A DNA stretch of 23,107 bases from JAGBWK01 sp964544595 (GCA_964544595.1 CAZJBM010000034.1:1-23107), one strand, 5' to 3'. Positions 7,307 to 15,977 are shown, counted from the first letter of the stretch. Notes: generated from the letters alone by a model not told the origin. Numbers and translations: made by a program.

Positions 7307-9298
7307 ATGAATACTCTTAGATCAATTATATTGGCGATGGCGATTTGCCCGGCTTTACTTGCGGGGGCAAAGCCAATCTCGGTCGCTTCGCCCGACGAGT
7401 CGATAAAACTCGACTTCGACGTCAAGAACGGTGTTCCTCAATACTCCGTAAACCGCGACGGTAAGCCTATACTCAACGCTTCGCGATTGGGATTGAAGCT
7501 GAAAGATGCGCCCGACTTTACCGACGGCGTGTCGGTTGCCTCGATCGCGCGCGACTCCCGCTCCGAGACCTGGAAGCCTGTATGGGGCGAGGAGTCGGAG
7601 ATAGCTAATAACTACAACGAGCTCAGAGTGTCGTTGCAGCAGAAAAAAACTGCCCCCGGACGCAAGATTGACATAGTGTTCAGAGTTTTTAACGATGGCA
7701 TAGGTTTCCGTTACGAATTTCCGCGACAAGCTAATCTTCAGGATTTCGTCATAATGGACGAAGTCACGGAGTTCGCGTTCAATGAGTGCCCTACGACGTG
7801 GAGTATTCCCTCCGAGGGGTATAGATTCTATGAAGCGATTTTCCGGGAAATGCCTCTCGACAGTATCGGCAAGGTTTCTACCCCTGTGACGATGCGATGC
7901 GCCGATGGAACTCATCTCGCGCTTCATGAGGCAAACCTTACCGACTATGCGGCTCTCAATCTTGCGGCCATCCCCGGCAGCAACACCCTTACGGCAACCC
8001 TTACCCCATGGCAATCGGGCGAGAAGGTGTTTGTCACCGACGTCAGGGTGTCGCCGTGGCGCACGCTAATTATAGCTGACAATGCCGGAGACATGGCCCT
8101 AAGCCGTATCATGCTTAATCTTAACGAGCCTTGCAAAATCGAGGATGCAGAGGAGTTTTGCGTGCCGCAGCGTTACTTGGGCGTATGGTGGTGCTACCAT
8201 ATGCGCACCGCAACCTGGGAAGCAGGCCCCAACCATGGCGCGACGACAGACAACGTGAAGCGCTACATGGATTTCGCTGCCCGCAACAATTTCGGCGGAG
8301 TGCTCGTCGAAGGGTGGAATCCCGACTGGGCAACTTGGGAGTTTGACTTTACCAAGCCCTATGACGACTTCGACATTGCCGAAATCAACCGCCATGGCCG
8401 CGAAATCGGTGTGGCTCTGATCGGACATCACGAAACCGGGGGCCGTATCGCTAATTATGAAAACCAAATGGAGCAGGGCATGAAACTCTATGCCGATAAT
8501 GGCATGCATTATGTCAAGACAGGCTATGTAGGCGATATGCTCGATGATAAAGAGCTTCACAGCAGTCAGTTCGGCGTGCGCCATTACCGTAAGGTTATCG
8601 AGACCGCCGCAAAATATAAATTGGCTATCGATAATCATGAGCCCGTGATGCCTACCGGCCTTCAGAGAACTTACCCCAATCTTATGACTCAGGAGGGTGT
8701 GCGCGGACAGGAATATGACGCTTGGAATCCCGATGGCGGCAATCCACCGACCCATACGATCACCTTGCCGTTTACCCGCGGACTCGCAGGGCCGATGGAT
8801 TTCACTCCCGTGACATTCCGCTTCGAGAATTCGGTCGTGCCCCAGACCCGCGTCAATACCACGCTCGCCAAGCAACTCGCCCTCTTCGTAATACTCTATT
8901 CGCCATTGCAGATGGCATCTGACGAAATAGAGAATTATGAGGCAAACCCCGGCCCGTTTCAGTTTGTGTGCGATTGCCCGACCGATTGGGATAAAACCTG
9001 CTATCCCGAAGCTGAAATCGGCAAATACGTGACCGTCGCCCGAAAGGGTAAAGGTGAAGACTCATGGTATATAGGCAGTGCGACCGGCGACGAGGCCCGC
9101 ACGGCTCATATCGATCTGTCATTTCTCGACCCTGACGCAAAATACCGCGCGACGATATATCGCGACGGCCCTGATGCCCACTACGACACGAATCCTTATC
9201 CCGTCGTGATAGAGCAGCGCGACGTGACCAGTTCGACGGTTCTCGACATTCCGCAAGGCCGTAGCGGCGGGTGCGCTATCAAAATCTCAAAAATTTAA
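7307..9298 (+). CDS. GH97 glycoside hydrolase, inverting alpha-glucosidase type (SusB-like)
   Basis: Exported exo-acting glycosidase expected to release glucose from alpha-linked oligosaccharides in the periplasm. The 663-residue protein has a signal peptide (ending near LLAGAKP), an N-terminal beta-sandwich (about 25-270, starting SVASPDESIKLDF), a (beta/alpha)8 barrel (about 280-560) and a short C-terminal beta domain. Key acids are E376 (in HHETGG), E445 (NHEPVMPTG), E463 (TQEGVRG) and E469 (RGQEYD). Their spacing (E376 to E445 = 69, E445 to E469 = 24) equals that of Glu439/Glu508/Glu532 of SusB as I recall them, with E463 matching calcium ligand Glu526. This points to the inverting alpha-glucosidase subgroup rather than the retaining alpha-galactosidase subgroup, which uses an Asp nucleophile. 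It is 5 nt after the SusE-like gene and 8 nt before the next glycosidase. Confidence 0.93.
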   Translation: MNTLRSIILAMAICPALLAGAKPISVASPDESIKLDFDVKNGVPQYSVNRDGKPILNASRLGLKLKDAPDFTDGVSVASIARDSRSETWKPVWGEESEIANNYNELRVSLQQKKTAPGRKIDIVFRVFNDGIGFRYEFPRQANLQDFVIMDEVTEFAFNECPTTWSIPSEGYRFYEAIFREMPLDSIGKVSTPVTMRCADGTHLALHEANLTDYAALNLAAIPGSNTLTATLTPWQSGEKVFVTDVRVSPWRTLIIADNAGDMALSRIMLNLNEPCKIEDAEEFCVPQRYLGVWWCYHMRTATWEAGPNHGATTDNVKRYMDFAARNNFGGVLVEGWNPDWATWEFDFTKPYDDFDIAEINRHGREIGVALIGHHETGGRIANYENQMEQGMKLYADNGMHYVKTGYVGDMLDDKELHSSQFGVRHYRKVIETAAKYKLAIDNHEPVMPTGLQRTYPNLMTQEGVRGQEYDAWNPDGGNPPTHTITLPFTRGLAGPMDFTPVTFRFENSVVPQTRVNTTLAKQLALFVILYSPLQMASDEIENYEANPGPFQFVCDCPTDWDKTCYPEAEIGKYVTVARKGKGEDSWYIGSATGDEARTAHIDLSFLDPDAKYRATIYRDGPDAHYDTNPYPVVIEQRDVTSSTVLDIPQGRSGGCAIKISKI

Positions 9299-9306
9299 TC
9301 CGCAAT

Positions 9307-11559
9307 ATGAAAACTACAGTTATCACAGCTATATGCGGCTTGCTCGCGGCTGCTTCAGCCTCAGCGTCCGACATAGTGAGAACTCCGGCTTACCGTTGGT
9401 CGGGCGACACGATATTTCAAGATGAGTTTATCGCCACGGCTGTTTCCCCTTACGAGATCAAGTCGACCTACTCGGCCCGTCCCGGCTACTTCATGCCTGT
9501 ATCCAAAGAATGGAAAAAGAAAAACGACCTTACGCCGTATCCCGCGCTCAAATCGGGCAATAAGCTGCATGAGGCGGTCTACAACATGGCCCTCGACGAG
9601 ATGGTCAACGCCGTTGAGCCCGACACCACGCTACGCACCGGCAAAGAGTGGTCGGGAGTATGGACCCGCGACGTGAGCTATTCAATTCTCCTGTCGATGG
9701 CCTATCTCCAGCCCGAGGCATCCAAGATTTCGCTGATGAAAAAGGTCGACCCGCTCGGACGAATCATTCAGGACACAGGCAGCGGCGGCGCGTGGCCCGT
9801 CTCGACCGACCGCGAGATCTGGTGCATCGCCGCATACGAAGTTTACAAAGTGACAGGCGACCGCAATTGGCTCGAATATATATATCCGATTATCAAGCGA
9901 TCGCTTGAGACCGATGCCAAGACTGTCTACGGCACCGAGACCGGGCTCGTCAAGGGGGAGACCTCGTTTATCGACTGGCGCGAGCAGAGTCACCCCAAAT
10001 GGATGCAATGCGCCGATATTTACAATACCGAAACGCTCTCGACCTCGATCGTTCATGCCCAGGCATGGAAAGTGCTTTCGGAAATCGCCTCGGAGTTAGG
10101 CCATAAAAAAGAGGCCAAAGAGGCGTCGGAAATGTCGGAGAAGATTGCCTCGGCAGTCAATGATCACCTCTGGATGGACGACAAGGGATACTACGGAATG
10201 TATCTTTACGGCCGCGACAATCTCATCATGAACCCCCGCGCCGAGACTCTCGGAGAGTCGCTCGCCATAGTATGGGATGTGGCCGATGCCGACCGCGCCA
10301 AGACCATAACCGAGAATAATCCCACAACTCCTTTCGGCGCCACCGTATTTTACCCCCAGATAGCCGATATGCCCTCATATCACAATAATTCGCTATGGCC
10401 ATGGGTAGGAAGCTGGTGGGCGATCGCCAACGCGAAGGCCGGCAACGAGGATGGCGTGATGCAGGGTATAGGCGCGATTGTGCGTCCCGCCGCCCTTTTC
10501 TGCACCAATAAGGAGAATTTCAACCTCGACAACGGCGACATTTTCACAGAGCTTAATTCCTCGAATATGCTTTGGTGTCTGAGCGGCAACCTCGCGTTGA
10601 CCCACAAAATACTTTTCGGCATAGAGTACGGCAAAGACCGACTGCTGTTTCATCCGTTTGTTCCAAAAGCCCTTGCGGGAAATCTTCAGCTCGATAATTT
10701 CAAATACCGCGACGCCGTGCTCGACATTACCGTGAAGGGCTATGGAAACGAAATAAAATCGTTCACCGTCGACGGCAAGGAGCAGGCCCCCGAAATACTC
10801 GCCAAGAAAGCGAAGGGTCATCTTAAAGTGGTTATTGAAATGGCCGACAATGAGATTAGCGCGATGAAGGTTAACAATGTGGCCAACGAGAAAGCCCCGC
10901 TTACGCCCATAGCTTGGCTTGAGGGCACAACCCTTTGCTGGAATCCGATCGAATATATCAACCACTATGTGATAATCAAAGACGGAAAGCGCGTGGCCGA
11001 GACCCGCTCAACCACATTCGACGCGTCAGTTCCAGGCGAATATCAGGTAATCGGAGTGGCTGATTACGGCACCGAGGGTTTCGCTTCCGAACCCCGCTCA
11101 ACCCGCCCCGTCATAGTCGCGCAGATGCCAGGAGAGTCTACCGAAGTTGTCTCGACAGAGGTAGCCTATAAGCCTGAGCGTGAAATTTCAGGCTTCAACG
11201 GTAATGGTTTCGTGGAGCTTGATAAGAGCTCGGGCGATGTTGAGATGCCGCTTGAAGTCACCGACGATGGCATATACAGCCTTCAGCTTCGCTACGCCAA
11301 CGGCAACGGCCCTGTCAATACCGAGAATCGATGCGGCATACGTACAATCAGCGTCGACGGCAGCGACAAGGGTATTGTGGTGATGCCTCATCGTGGCCGC
11401 AACAATTGGAACGACTGGGGATTGTCCAATAATCTTTTAATTGACTTAACAAAGGGAAAACACACAATATCGATAAAATTCCTTCCCGAAGACGAGAACA
11501 TGAATATCTCTACCAACCATGTATTAGTTGATGAATTAAGATTGACAAAGGTAAGATGA
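9307..11559 (+). CDS. (alpha/alpha)6-barrel glycoside hydrolase with C-terminal Fn3-like and CBM6/35-like domains
   Basis: Exported glycosidase of the six-hairpin superfamily (glycogen-debranching/MGH1/trehalase-like); I cannot assign a GH family. The ATG at 9307 begins a clean signal peptide (MKTTVITAICGLLAAASASAS); an in-frame GTG at 9271 lies inside the GH97 gene and is rejected. In the 750-residue product the helical barrel spans about 85-480, with SGVWTRD (D122), SGGAWPVSTDREIWCIAAYE, DWRE (D223, E226), and a Trp-rich NNSLWPWVGSWW. D122, E226 and late acidic residues are candidate catalytic groups by analogy with other (alpha/alpha)6 enzymes. Residues about 480-530 form a beta tail, about 540-610 an Fn3-like domain (CWNPIEYINHYVIIKDGK), and about 625-750 a CBM6/35-like sandwich (GFNGNGFVEL, YSLQLRYANGNGPVN, KHTISIKF, LVDELRL). 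It is the last gene of the PUL. The substrate is unknown; an alpha-glucoside would suit its GH97 partner. Confidence 0.85.
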   Translation: MKTTVITAICGLLAAASASASDIVRTPAYRWSGDTIFQDEFIATAVSPYEIKSTYSARPGYFMPVSKEWKKKNDLTPYPALKSGNKLHEAVYNMALDEMVNAVEPDTTLRTGKEWSGVWTRDVSYSILLSMAYLQPEASKISLMKKVDPLGRIIQDTGSGGAWPVSTDREIWCIAAYEVYKVTGDRNWLEYIYPIIKRSLETDAKTVYGTETGLVKGETSFIDWREQSHPKWMQCADIYNTETLSTSIVHAQAWKVLSEIASELGHKKEAKEASEMSEKIASAVNDHLWMDDKGYYGMYLYGRDNLIMNPRAETLGESLAIVWDVADADRAKTITENNPTTPFGATVFYPQIADMPSYHNNSLWPWVGSWWAIANAKAGNEDGVMQGIGAIVRPAALFCTNKENFNLDNGDIFTELNSSNMLWCLSGNLALTHKILFGIEYGKDRLLFHPFVPKALAGNLQLDNFKYRDAVLDITVKGYGNEIKSFTVDGKEQAPEILAKKAKGHLKVVIEMADNEISAMKVNNVANEKAPLTPIAWLEGTTLCWNPIEYINHYVIIKDGKRVAETRSTTFDASVPGEYQVIGVADYGTEGFASEPRSTRPVIVAQMPGESTEVVSTEVAYKPEREISGFNGNGFVELDKSSGDVEMPLEVTDDGIYSLQLRYANGNGPVNTENRCGIRTISVDGSDKGIVVMPHRGRNNWNDWGLSNNLLIDLTKGKHTISIKFLPEDENMNISTNHVLVDELRLTKVR

Positions 11560-11704
11560 GAAATCTAAGGTACTAAAGATTTCATTTGAGGCGACAGTGG
11601 GTACTAAAGTAGTCGCCGTTTGGAGAGCGCGGTTCAGTAAGATTCATTATGAAGAGCGCACAATCTCCGCAAAGGCTCGTGTACGGTATGTATGCGGGCC
11701 TTTT
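11560..11704 (+). ncRNA. Candidate structured RNA or 3'-UTR RNA after the PUL, four consecutive hairpins
   Basis: Right after the glycosidase stop, 145 nt can fold almost throughout. Hairpin A: GAAATCT (11560-11566) with AGATTTC (11577-11583). Hairpin B: GGCGAC (11590-11595) with GTCGCC (11612-11617), with an inner TAC/GTA. Hairpin C: GGAGAGCGC (11622-11630) with GCGC (11656-11659) and TCTCC (11664-11668), continuing across a GG/GA internal loop with TTCA (11633-11636) and TGAA (11650-11653). Hairpin D: a 14-pair stem (11671-11684 with 11690-11703, three G-U pairs) running into TTTT. No ORF is convincing here. No exact promoter was found; TTCATTTG at 11581-11588 is one base off the -7 consensus but lacks a -33. 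A 3'-UTR-derived small RNA or a 3' stabilising structure are both possible. Confidence 0.45.
11671..11704 (+). terminator. Terminator-like hairpin ending the PUL transcript or candidate RNA
   Basis: AAAGGCTCGTGTAC (11671-11684), loop GGTAT, and GTATGCGGGCCTTT (11690-11703) pair along 14 positions, three of them G-U, and run into a T tract at 11701-11704. Confidence 0.6.
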
Positions 11705-11716
11705 CCTGTGGACGGA

Positions 11717-11766
11717 ATAATAACGAAGCCACCCTGCGTTGCTCAGCAAGGTGGCTTCGTTATTAT
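11717..11766. terminator. Bidirectional terminator between the convergent PUL and aspTD operon
   Basis: A perfect 17-bp stem joins 11717-11733 and 11750-11766 (core AATAACGAAGCCACC / GGTGGCTTCGTTATT). The 16-nt loop holds a further TTGC/GCAA mini-stem. It lies 11 nt after the aspD stop on the minus strand and 157 nt after the plus-strand glycosidase stop, so it can serve both converging transcripts. Confidence 0.8.
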
Positions 11767-11777
11767 GTGACAAGTTC

Positions 11778-13409
11778 TTATTGCTTGTTGGCGGCGAGGT
11801 ATTCGTCGTGATATGAGTCGAGAATCTTACGCACGGCTTTTCCGATAACCTGGTAGTCGTCGGTGGTAAGATTAGCAAGCGAGGCGCGAACGCTCCAGTC
11901 GGGGCCTGCGAATCCGCTGCCGTTGAGCAATACAACAGAGGTCTCTTTCGCGAGACGCAACACCACGTCGAGCGGCTCGTAATTCTCGGCCAACCACTTG
12001 CAGAAGTCATCGCCGTAGAATTTCTTACCCCAGACCATGATGTCGATTTCGGAGTAATACCCGACTCGGTCTTTGTCAGGCACAAGGGTGAAGCCGGCTG
12101 AGTCCCACAGCGCGTCGAGGCGGGCGTGGATCATTGACTGCATCTTCTGCTTGTAGGTGTCGTCCTTATCTATCAGGCAGAACAGAGCGAAGAGAGCCAT
12201 CTGTATCTGCTGGGGGGTGGAGAGCCCGGCCGTGTGGTTTAAGGCCACGGCGCGCGAGTCGGCCACAAGGCGGTCGATAAACGGTATTTTGTCGGGCGAG
12301 GGCGTAAGCGAGCGGTAGCGGTTGAAGAGGTCCTTGCGCTGTATTTCAGGCAATTCGGCAATCAGCCTGTTGTAGATGTTTTCTTTCGCGAGACCTATCA
12401 CGGCAAGGCGCCATCCGGTAGCGCCGAAATATTTAGAGAAAGAGTAGACGCAGAGGGTATTCGCGGGGAGCTCATACATCAGAGAGCGGAAATCATCGGC
12501 AAAAGTGCCATATACGTCGTCGGTCACGATCATGAGGTCAGGGTTATCGTTCTTCACGATCTCGACGATGCGGTCCATGCAATGCCGCGACAGCTTATAT
12601 GATGGAGGATTGGAGGGATTGACAAGGCAGAGAAGCTTAATCGACTTGTCGCGGAGCTTGTCGAGCTCCTCGTCGGGATATTGCCATACGTGGTAGCCGT
12701 CGGCGTCCATCTGCTTGGCCTCGATATTGACCACGTCAAATTCGTAGCGGTCGAGTTCCGGGATTTCTAGGTAGGGGGTGAAGATAGGGGTCATGAGCGC
12801 TATGCGGTCGTGATTGTTGACAAGATGGTTGGCTTGCAGCGAATCGAAGATATAGCACATAGCCGCCGTGCCCCCCTCGGTAGCAAAGAGGTCGTACTCG
12901 CGCCCGAGTCCGGGAGCCTTGTTGCCCATCTCCTGAGCCATGTAGGCGCGGATTATATCTTGAGTGTTTTCGAGAATACGCACCGGGGTAGGGTACTGGT
13001 CGCCGATGATGGCTTCGGCCCACTCATAGGCGAGCGCGTCGGGGTCAAGGCCGAGGGTATCGACGCAATAGTCAATTGCCTTATCGAGCATAGTCGCTCC
13101 TGGTCGGGTGGAATTCACCATAAGGAAATGTTTCAGGCGCTCCATCGCTCCGTCGCTTGCGGGGAGGCCGGCGATGCCGGGAGTGTCCTTATAAGTGCGT
13201 TCACATTCAGTGAGCGCCCATTGTCCAAGTAGGAAGAAAGCCTGACGCGGCTCCGTCGCGATCCAGTCGGGGTTACCGCGACCGGCGTTGAGAAACTGGT
13301 CAGTTGACTTGCGTGCATCCTTTTTTGCAAGTTTTATCAGTTCGTTTTTGATTTCAAACGGACTCATCTTCGCGAGCTCGCGTTCTTTCTTTGATGTTGA
13401 AGAGTTCAT
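11778..13409 (-). CDS. aspD: Aspartate 4-decarboxylase (bifunctional with aspartate aminotransferase)
   Basis: Cytoplasmic PLP enzyme converting L-aspartate to L-alanine and CO2 (EC 4.1.1.12), consuming one proton per turnover. The 543-residue length and fold-type I aminotransferase layout fit AspD. Visible motifs are an N-terminal NAGRGNPDWI, ATEGGTAAMCYIFDSL, the cofactor region LVNPSNPPSY and VTDDVYGTF, the PLP lysine K326 in YSFSKYFGATGWRL, and a C-terminal substrate-arginine segment GPDWSVRASLANL. It lies 24 nt downstream of aspT on the same strand. Coupled to the exchanger it forms the known AspT-AspD decarboxylative cycle, which generates proton-motive force and raises cytoplasmic pH. 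Ordinary aspartate aminotransferases are about 400 residues, so the length itself supports AspD. Confidence 0.95.
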   Translation of the reverse strand: MNSSTSKKERELAKMSPFEIKNELIKLAKKDARKSTDQFLNAGRGNPDWIATEPRQAFFLLGQWALTECERTYKDTPGIAGLPASDGAMERLKHFLMVNSTRPGATMLDKAIDYCVDTLGLDPDALAYEWAEAIIGDQYPTPVRILENTQDIIRAYMAQEMGNKAPGLGREYDLFATEGGTAAMCYIFDSLQANHLVNNHDRIALMTPIFTPYLEIPELDRYEFDVVNIEAKQMDADGYHVWQYPDEELDKLRDKSIKLLCLVNPSNPPSYKLSRHCMDRIVEIVKNDNPDLMIVTDDVYGTFADDFRSLMYELPANTLCVYSFSKYFGATGWRLAVIGLAKENIYNRLIAELPEIQRKDLFNRYRSLTPSPDKIPFIDRLVADSRAVALNHTAGLSTPQQIQMALFALFCLIDKDDTYKQKMQSMIHARLDALWDSAGFTLVPDKDRVGYYSEIDIMVWGKKFYGDDFCKWLAENYEPLDVVLRLAKETSVVLLNGSGFAGPDWSVRASLANLTTDDYQVIGKAVRKILDSYHDEYLAANKQ

Positions 13410-13433
13410 ATCGTTGATTTTGTTTATTTAAAT

Positions 13434-15143
13434 TTACATTACGAATACCATCACGAGGCCGCAGAGTATTAGCAGCGTGTTGCCTATGGCGTAGGTTATG
13501 GTGTAGCCCATCGCAGGCACTGTGGATTGCAGTGAATCCTGAATTGCGCCGAGGGCGGCGGTTGTGACGCGGCTTCCGGCTACGCAACCGAGGTTAATTG
13601 CGGGATGAAACTTGAATATTTTCGCTCCAACCCATATGCCGATGAGCAGGGGCACGGTCGTGGCGATAGCTCCGGCGAGGAGGAGTTGCCAGCCTACTTG
13701 CGCGAGACCCGACACGAAAGTCGGTCCGGCCGAGATGCCTACCACGGCGATAAACATATTCAGGCCGACATTATTGAAAATCCATACCGCTGACTCAGGA
13801 ATACGTCCATAAGTCGGGTGCTTTGAGCGAAGCCACCCCAAAACGAGTCCGGCTATAAGCGCGCCGCCGCTTGTTGATAGGCTGATAGGTATTCCGCCGA
13901 GATGTAGCGTGATGGCTCCGATCAGAGCGCCGACGGCTATGCCAATGCCGATGAATACCATATCGGAAGCGGTGGTGGGCTTATCGGCATAGCCGATGTA
14001 GGACGCTGCCGCATTGACTGAGGCGGTAGGGCCGTTGAGCGTCAGCATATCGCCCCGTTCAAGTCGTGTCTGAGTGAGGACAGGGATTTCAACTCCCCCG
14101 CGCTTTATGGAGCTGATCATTACGCCGTGGGTGTTGGGCGAACGGCGGAATTCATCAACCGTAGAGCCGATCACACGCTTCGAGGCGACCATTACAGGTA
14201 TCTGCTCGACGGGGAACGACAGCAACTCGGCGTCGGAAATTTCCTCGCCTATCCACGATTCGTCCTCGATAATATATTCGCGCCTGCCTGAGAGCACTAC
14301 CTCGTCGCCCTTGTGCACGACGAAATCTGCAGCAGGTTGTGATACGATTTCTTTACCTGAACGTATGCGCTCAATGAAAAGTCTGCGACCTTGCGACATG
14401 AGATATTCCTCAATCTCGGCCACGCTATGGCCCTCATTGAAATAGTCGTTGTCGGCCTTATAAGCGCGATAAACCACCGGAGCGTAGGCGTTGACCATTG
14501 CCGGGTCGGAAGCTGTCGGGTCCTGGTTCATGCTGCGCTCAAGGTCTTCGGTCTGTTGGCGCACCTTCTTCAGGCCGCCAAGCATCATGGGGCCGAGCGA
14601 GCCGAGAATCCAGGCCGACCCGATTGTGCCGAAAATATATGTAACGGCATAAGCCACCGGAACAAGATTGGTCCACTCGGTTTTCTCAGCCGCTGACACG
14701 CCGAGAGTCTGAATCGTATCGTCGGCGACGCCTATTACAGCCGAAACCGTCTGTGCCCCGGCAAATAGTCCGGCAGCTTCACCGGCATTGTAGTGAAACA
14801 GCTTGGCAACCACGATGGTGGTAGCAAGCACTATGCCGCACATCACTACCGCGAAAGCCACCTGCTTAAGCCCCGAGCCGCGTAGCGACGCGAAAAATTG
14901 AGGGCCGACACTATAGCCGATGGCGAAAAGAAACAGCAGGAAAAACACCTGTTTCAGCGGGCCAGGCACGGGGATGTCGAGCTGCCCCATCAGCACGCCC
15001 ACGAGAAGCACCGAAGTGACAGTGCCGAGCGAGAATGTCTTGTACTTAAATCGGCCTATCCAGAAACCGATGCCGAGTGTGAGAAAAATCGCGATTGCAG
15101 GGTTGTCGCGCAACGTCTGCACAATCCAATCAATTAATTCCAT
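13434..15143 (-). CDS. aspT: Aspartate:alanine exchanger
   Basis: Inner-membrane electrogenic antiporter of the aspartate:alanine exchanger (AAEx) family. It brings in aspartate and expels the alanine made by AspD. The 569-residue protein has N-terminal membrane helices (about 5-200, e.g. IAIFLTLGIGFWIGRF and VFFLLFLFAIGYSVGPQFF), a large hydrophilic loop (about 200-385) holding two RCK_C/TrkA-C-like segments (IRSGKEIVSQPAADFVVHKG and EIPVLTQTRLERGDMLTLNG), and C-terminal helices (about 390-569). This matches the AspT topology with a long loop between helices 5 and 6. It is the first gene of a two-gene operon with aspD. An imperfect -7-like TATAATTG lies on the minus strand at 15188-15181, with no clear -33. 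Confidence 0.95.
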   Translation of the reverse strand: MELIDWIVQTLRDNPAIAIFLTLGIGFWIGRFKYKTFSLGTVTSVLLVGVLMGQLDIPVPGPLKQVFFLLFLFAIGYSVGPQFFASLRGSGLKQVAFAVVMCGIVLATTIVVAKLFHYNAGEAAGLFAGAQTVSAVIGVADDTIQTLGVSAAEKTEWTNLVPVAYAVTYIFGTIGSAWILGSLGPMMLGGLKKVRQQTEDLERSMNQDPTASDPAMVNAYAPVVYRAYKADNDYFNEGHSVAEIEEYLMSQGRRLFIERIRSGKEIVSQPAADFVVHKGDEVVLSGRREYIIEDESWIGEEISDAELLSFPVEQIPVMVASKRVIGSTVDEFRRSPNTHGVMISSIKRGGVEIPVLTQTRLERGDMLTLNGPTASVNAAASYIGYADKPTTASDMVFIGIGIAVGALIGAITLHLGGIPISLSTSGGALIAGLVLGWLRSKHPTYGRIPESAVWIFNNVGLNMFIAVVGISAGPTFVSGLAQVGWQLLLAGAIATTVPLLIGIWVGAKIFKFHPAINLGCVAGSRVTTAALGAIQDSLQSTVPAMGYTITYAIGNTLLILCGLVMVFVM

Positions 15144-15479
15144 AGTTGAGACGTGTGTTAATAGTTTTAGATGTTGACTTCAATTATAACCGCTGCCGCA
15201 TATTAAAAGTTTGGTAGCGAACCATATTCAACAAATTATATTCCTTCACGGCCACTTTTCGCGACAATAGAGAAAAGAATTTTATATACATCTTACGTGA
15301 GGAGTTTGAATGATTATTGAATATGAACCAACATTGTCGGCGAGACGTTTAATAGATAAACAAACACTTCTTCCCTCCGCAGCGAGGTTTATCTCAGTTC
15401 ACGAGCTTTATGCTCCGCGGATATTACGACACAATCCCACACCCCGAAGGAAAGAGGCATAAATTAAACTATAAGAATT
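15144..15479. other. Divergent intergenic region between aspT and padC
   Basis: A 336-bp gene-free stretch that must carry both divergent promoters. CATATTCAA (15223-15231) and TTGAATATG (15317-15325) are exact inverse complements about 85 nt apart and could be paired regulator sites. A purine-rich AAGGAAAGAGG sits about 22 nt before the padC ATG, too far for a normal ribosome-binding site. No perfect TAnnTTTG was found on the padC side. No ORF or RNA gene is recognised. Confidence 0.4.
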
Positions 15480-15977
15480 ATGGATAAATTTATTGGCTCT
15501 CATTTTATTTACACCTACGACAATGGGTGGATGTACGAACTTTATGTGAAAAACGAAAACACCGTCGACTACCGAATCCACAGCGGAATGGTAGGCGGCC
15601 GATGGGTCAGAGACCAGAAGGCCGACATTGTGAAGCTGGCCGACGGTGTCTACAAGATTTCTTGGACTGAACCTACCGGAACCGACGTGAGTCTTAACTT
15701 CATGCCGGAGCAAAATCGACTCCACGGAGTGATTTTCTTCCCGAAATGGGTACAGGAGCATCCTGAAATCACGGTATGCTATCAAAACGAGCATATTCCA
15801 TTGATGGAGGAAAGCCGAGAAAAGTATGAAACTTACCCCAAATACGTTGTGCCCGAGTTCGGTAAAATCTTCTATTCAAAGAATGAAGGCGTAAACAACG
15901 AGAAGGTAATATCGCAAGATCCTTACGACGGTATGGTTGACGATATTGTCAGCGGTAAATTGAGCTTTACGGATTAG
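15480..15977 (+). CDS. padC: Phenolic acid decarboxylase
   Basis: Cofactor-free cytoplasmic lipocalin-fold enzyme that decarboxylates p-coumarate, ferulate and caffeate to the vinylphenols, releasing CO2. The 165-residue length is close to the roughly 161-178 of the family. The active-site residues known from the Bacillus subtilis enzyme fall at identical numbers here: Tyr11 and Tyr13 (FIYTYDNGW), Tyr19, Arg41 (VGGRWVRD) and Glu64 (ISWTEPTG). The typical GVIFFPKW and PEITVCYQNEHI segments are also present. It is monocistronic, bounded upstream by divergent aspT and downstream by a strong terminator. In other bacteria padC is induced by phenolic acids through PadR; no PadR gene is seen here. 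Confidence 0.96.
   Translation: MDKFIGSHFIYTYDNGWMYELYVKNENTVDYRIHSGMVGGRWVRDQKADIVKLADGVYKISWTEPTGTDVSLNFMPEQNRLHGVIFFPKWVQEHPEITVCYQNEHIPLMEESREKYETYPKYVVPEFGKIFYSKNEGVNNEKVISQDPYDGMVDDIVSGKLSFTD

Noticed and set aside
8099..8875. 258-codon open frame on the minus strand
   Set aside because: Shadow of the GH97 gene, whose catalytic motifs are clear on the plus strand.
9271..9306. Upstream in-frame GTG start for the barrel glycosidase
   Set aside because: Overlaps the GH97 gene and would bury the signal peptide that begins at 9307.
11671..11704. Resemblance to group II intron domain V (GTGTACGG near a stem)
   Set aside because: No GAAA-type tetraloop, no AGC triad and no intron-encoded maturase; a terminator-like stem explains it better.
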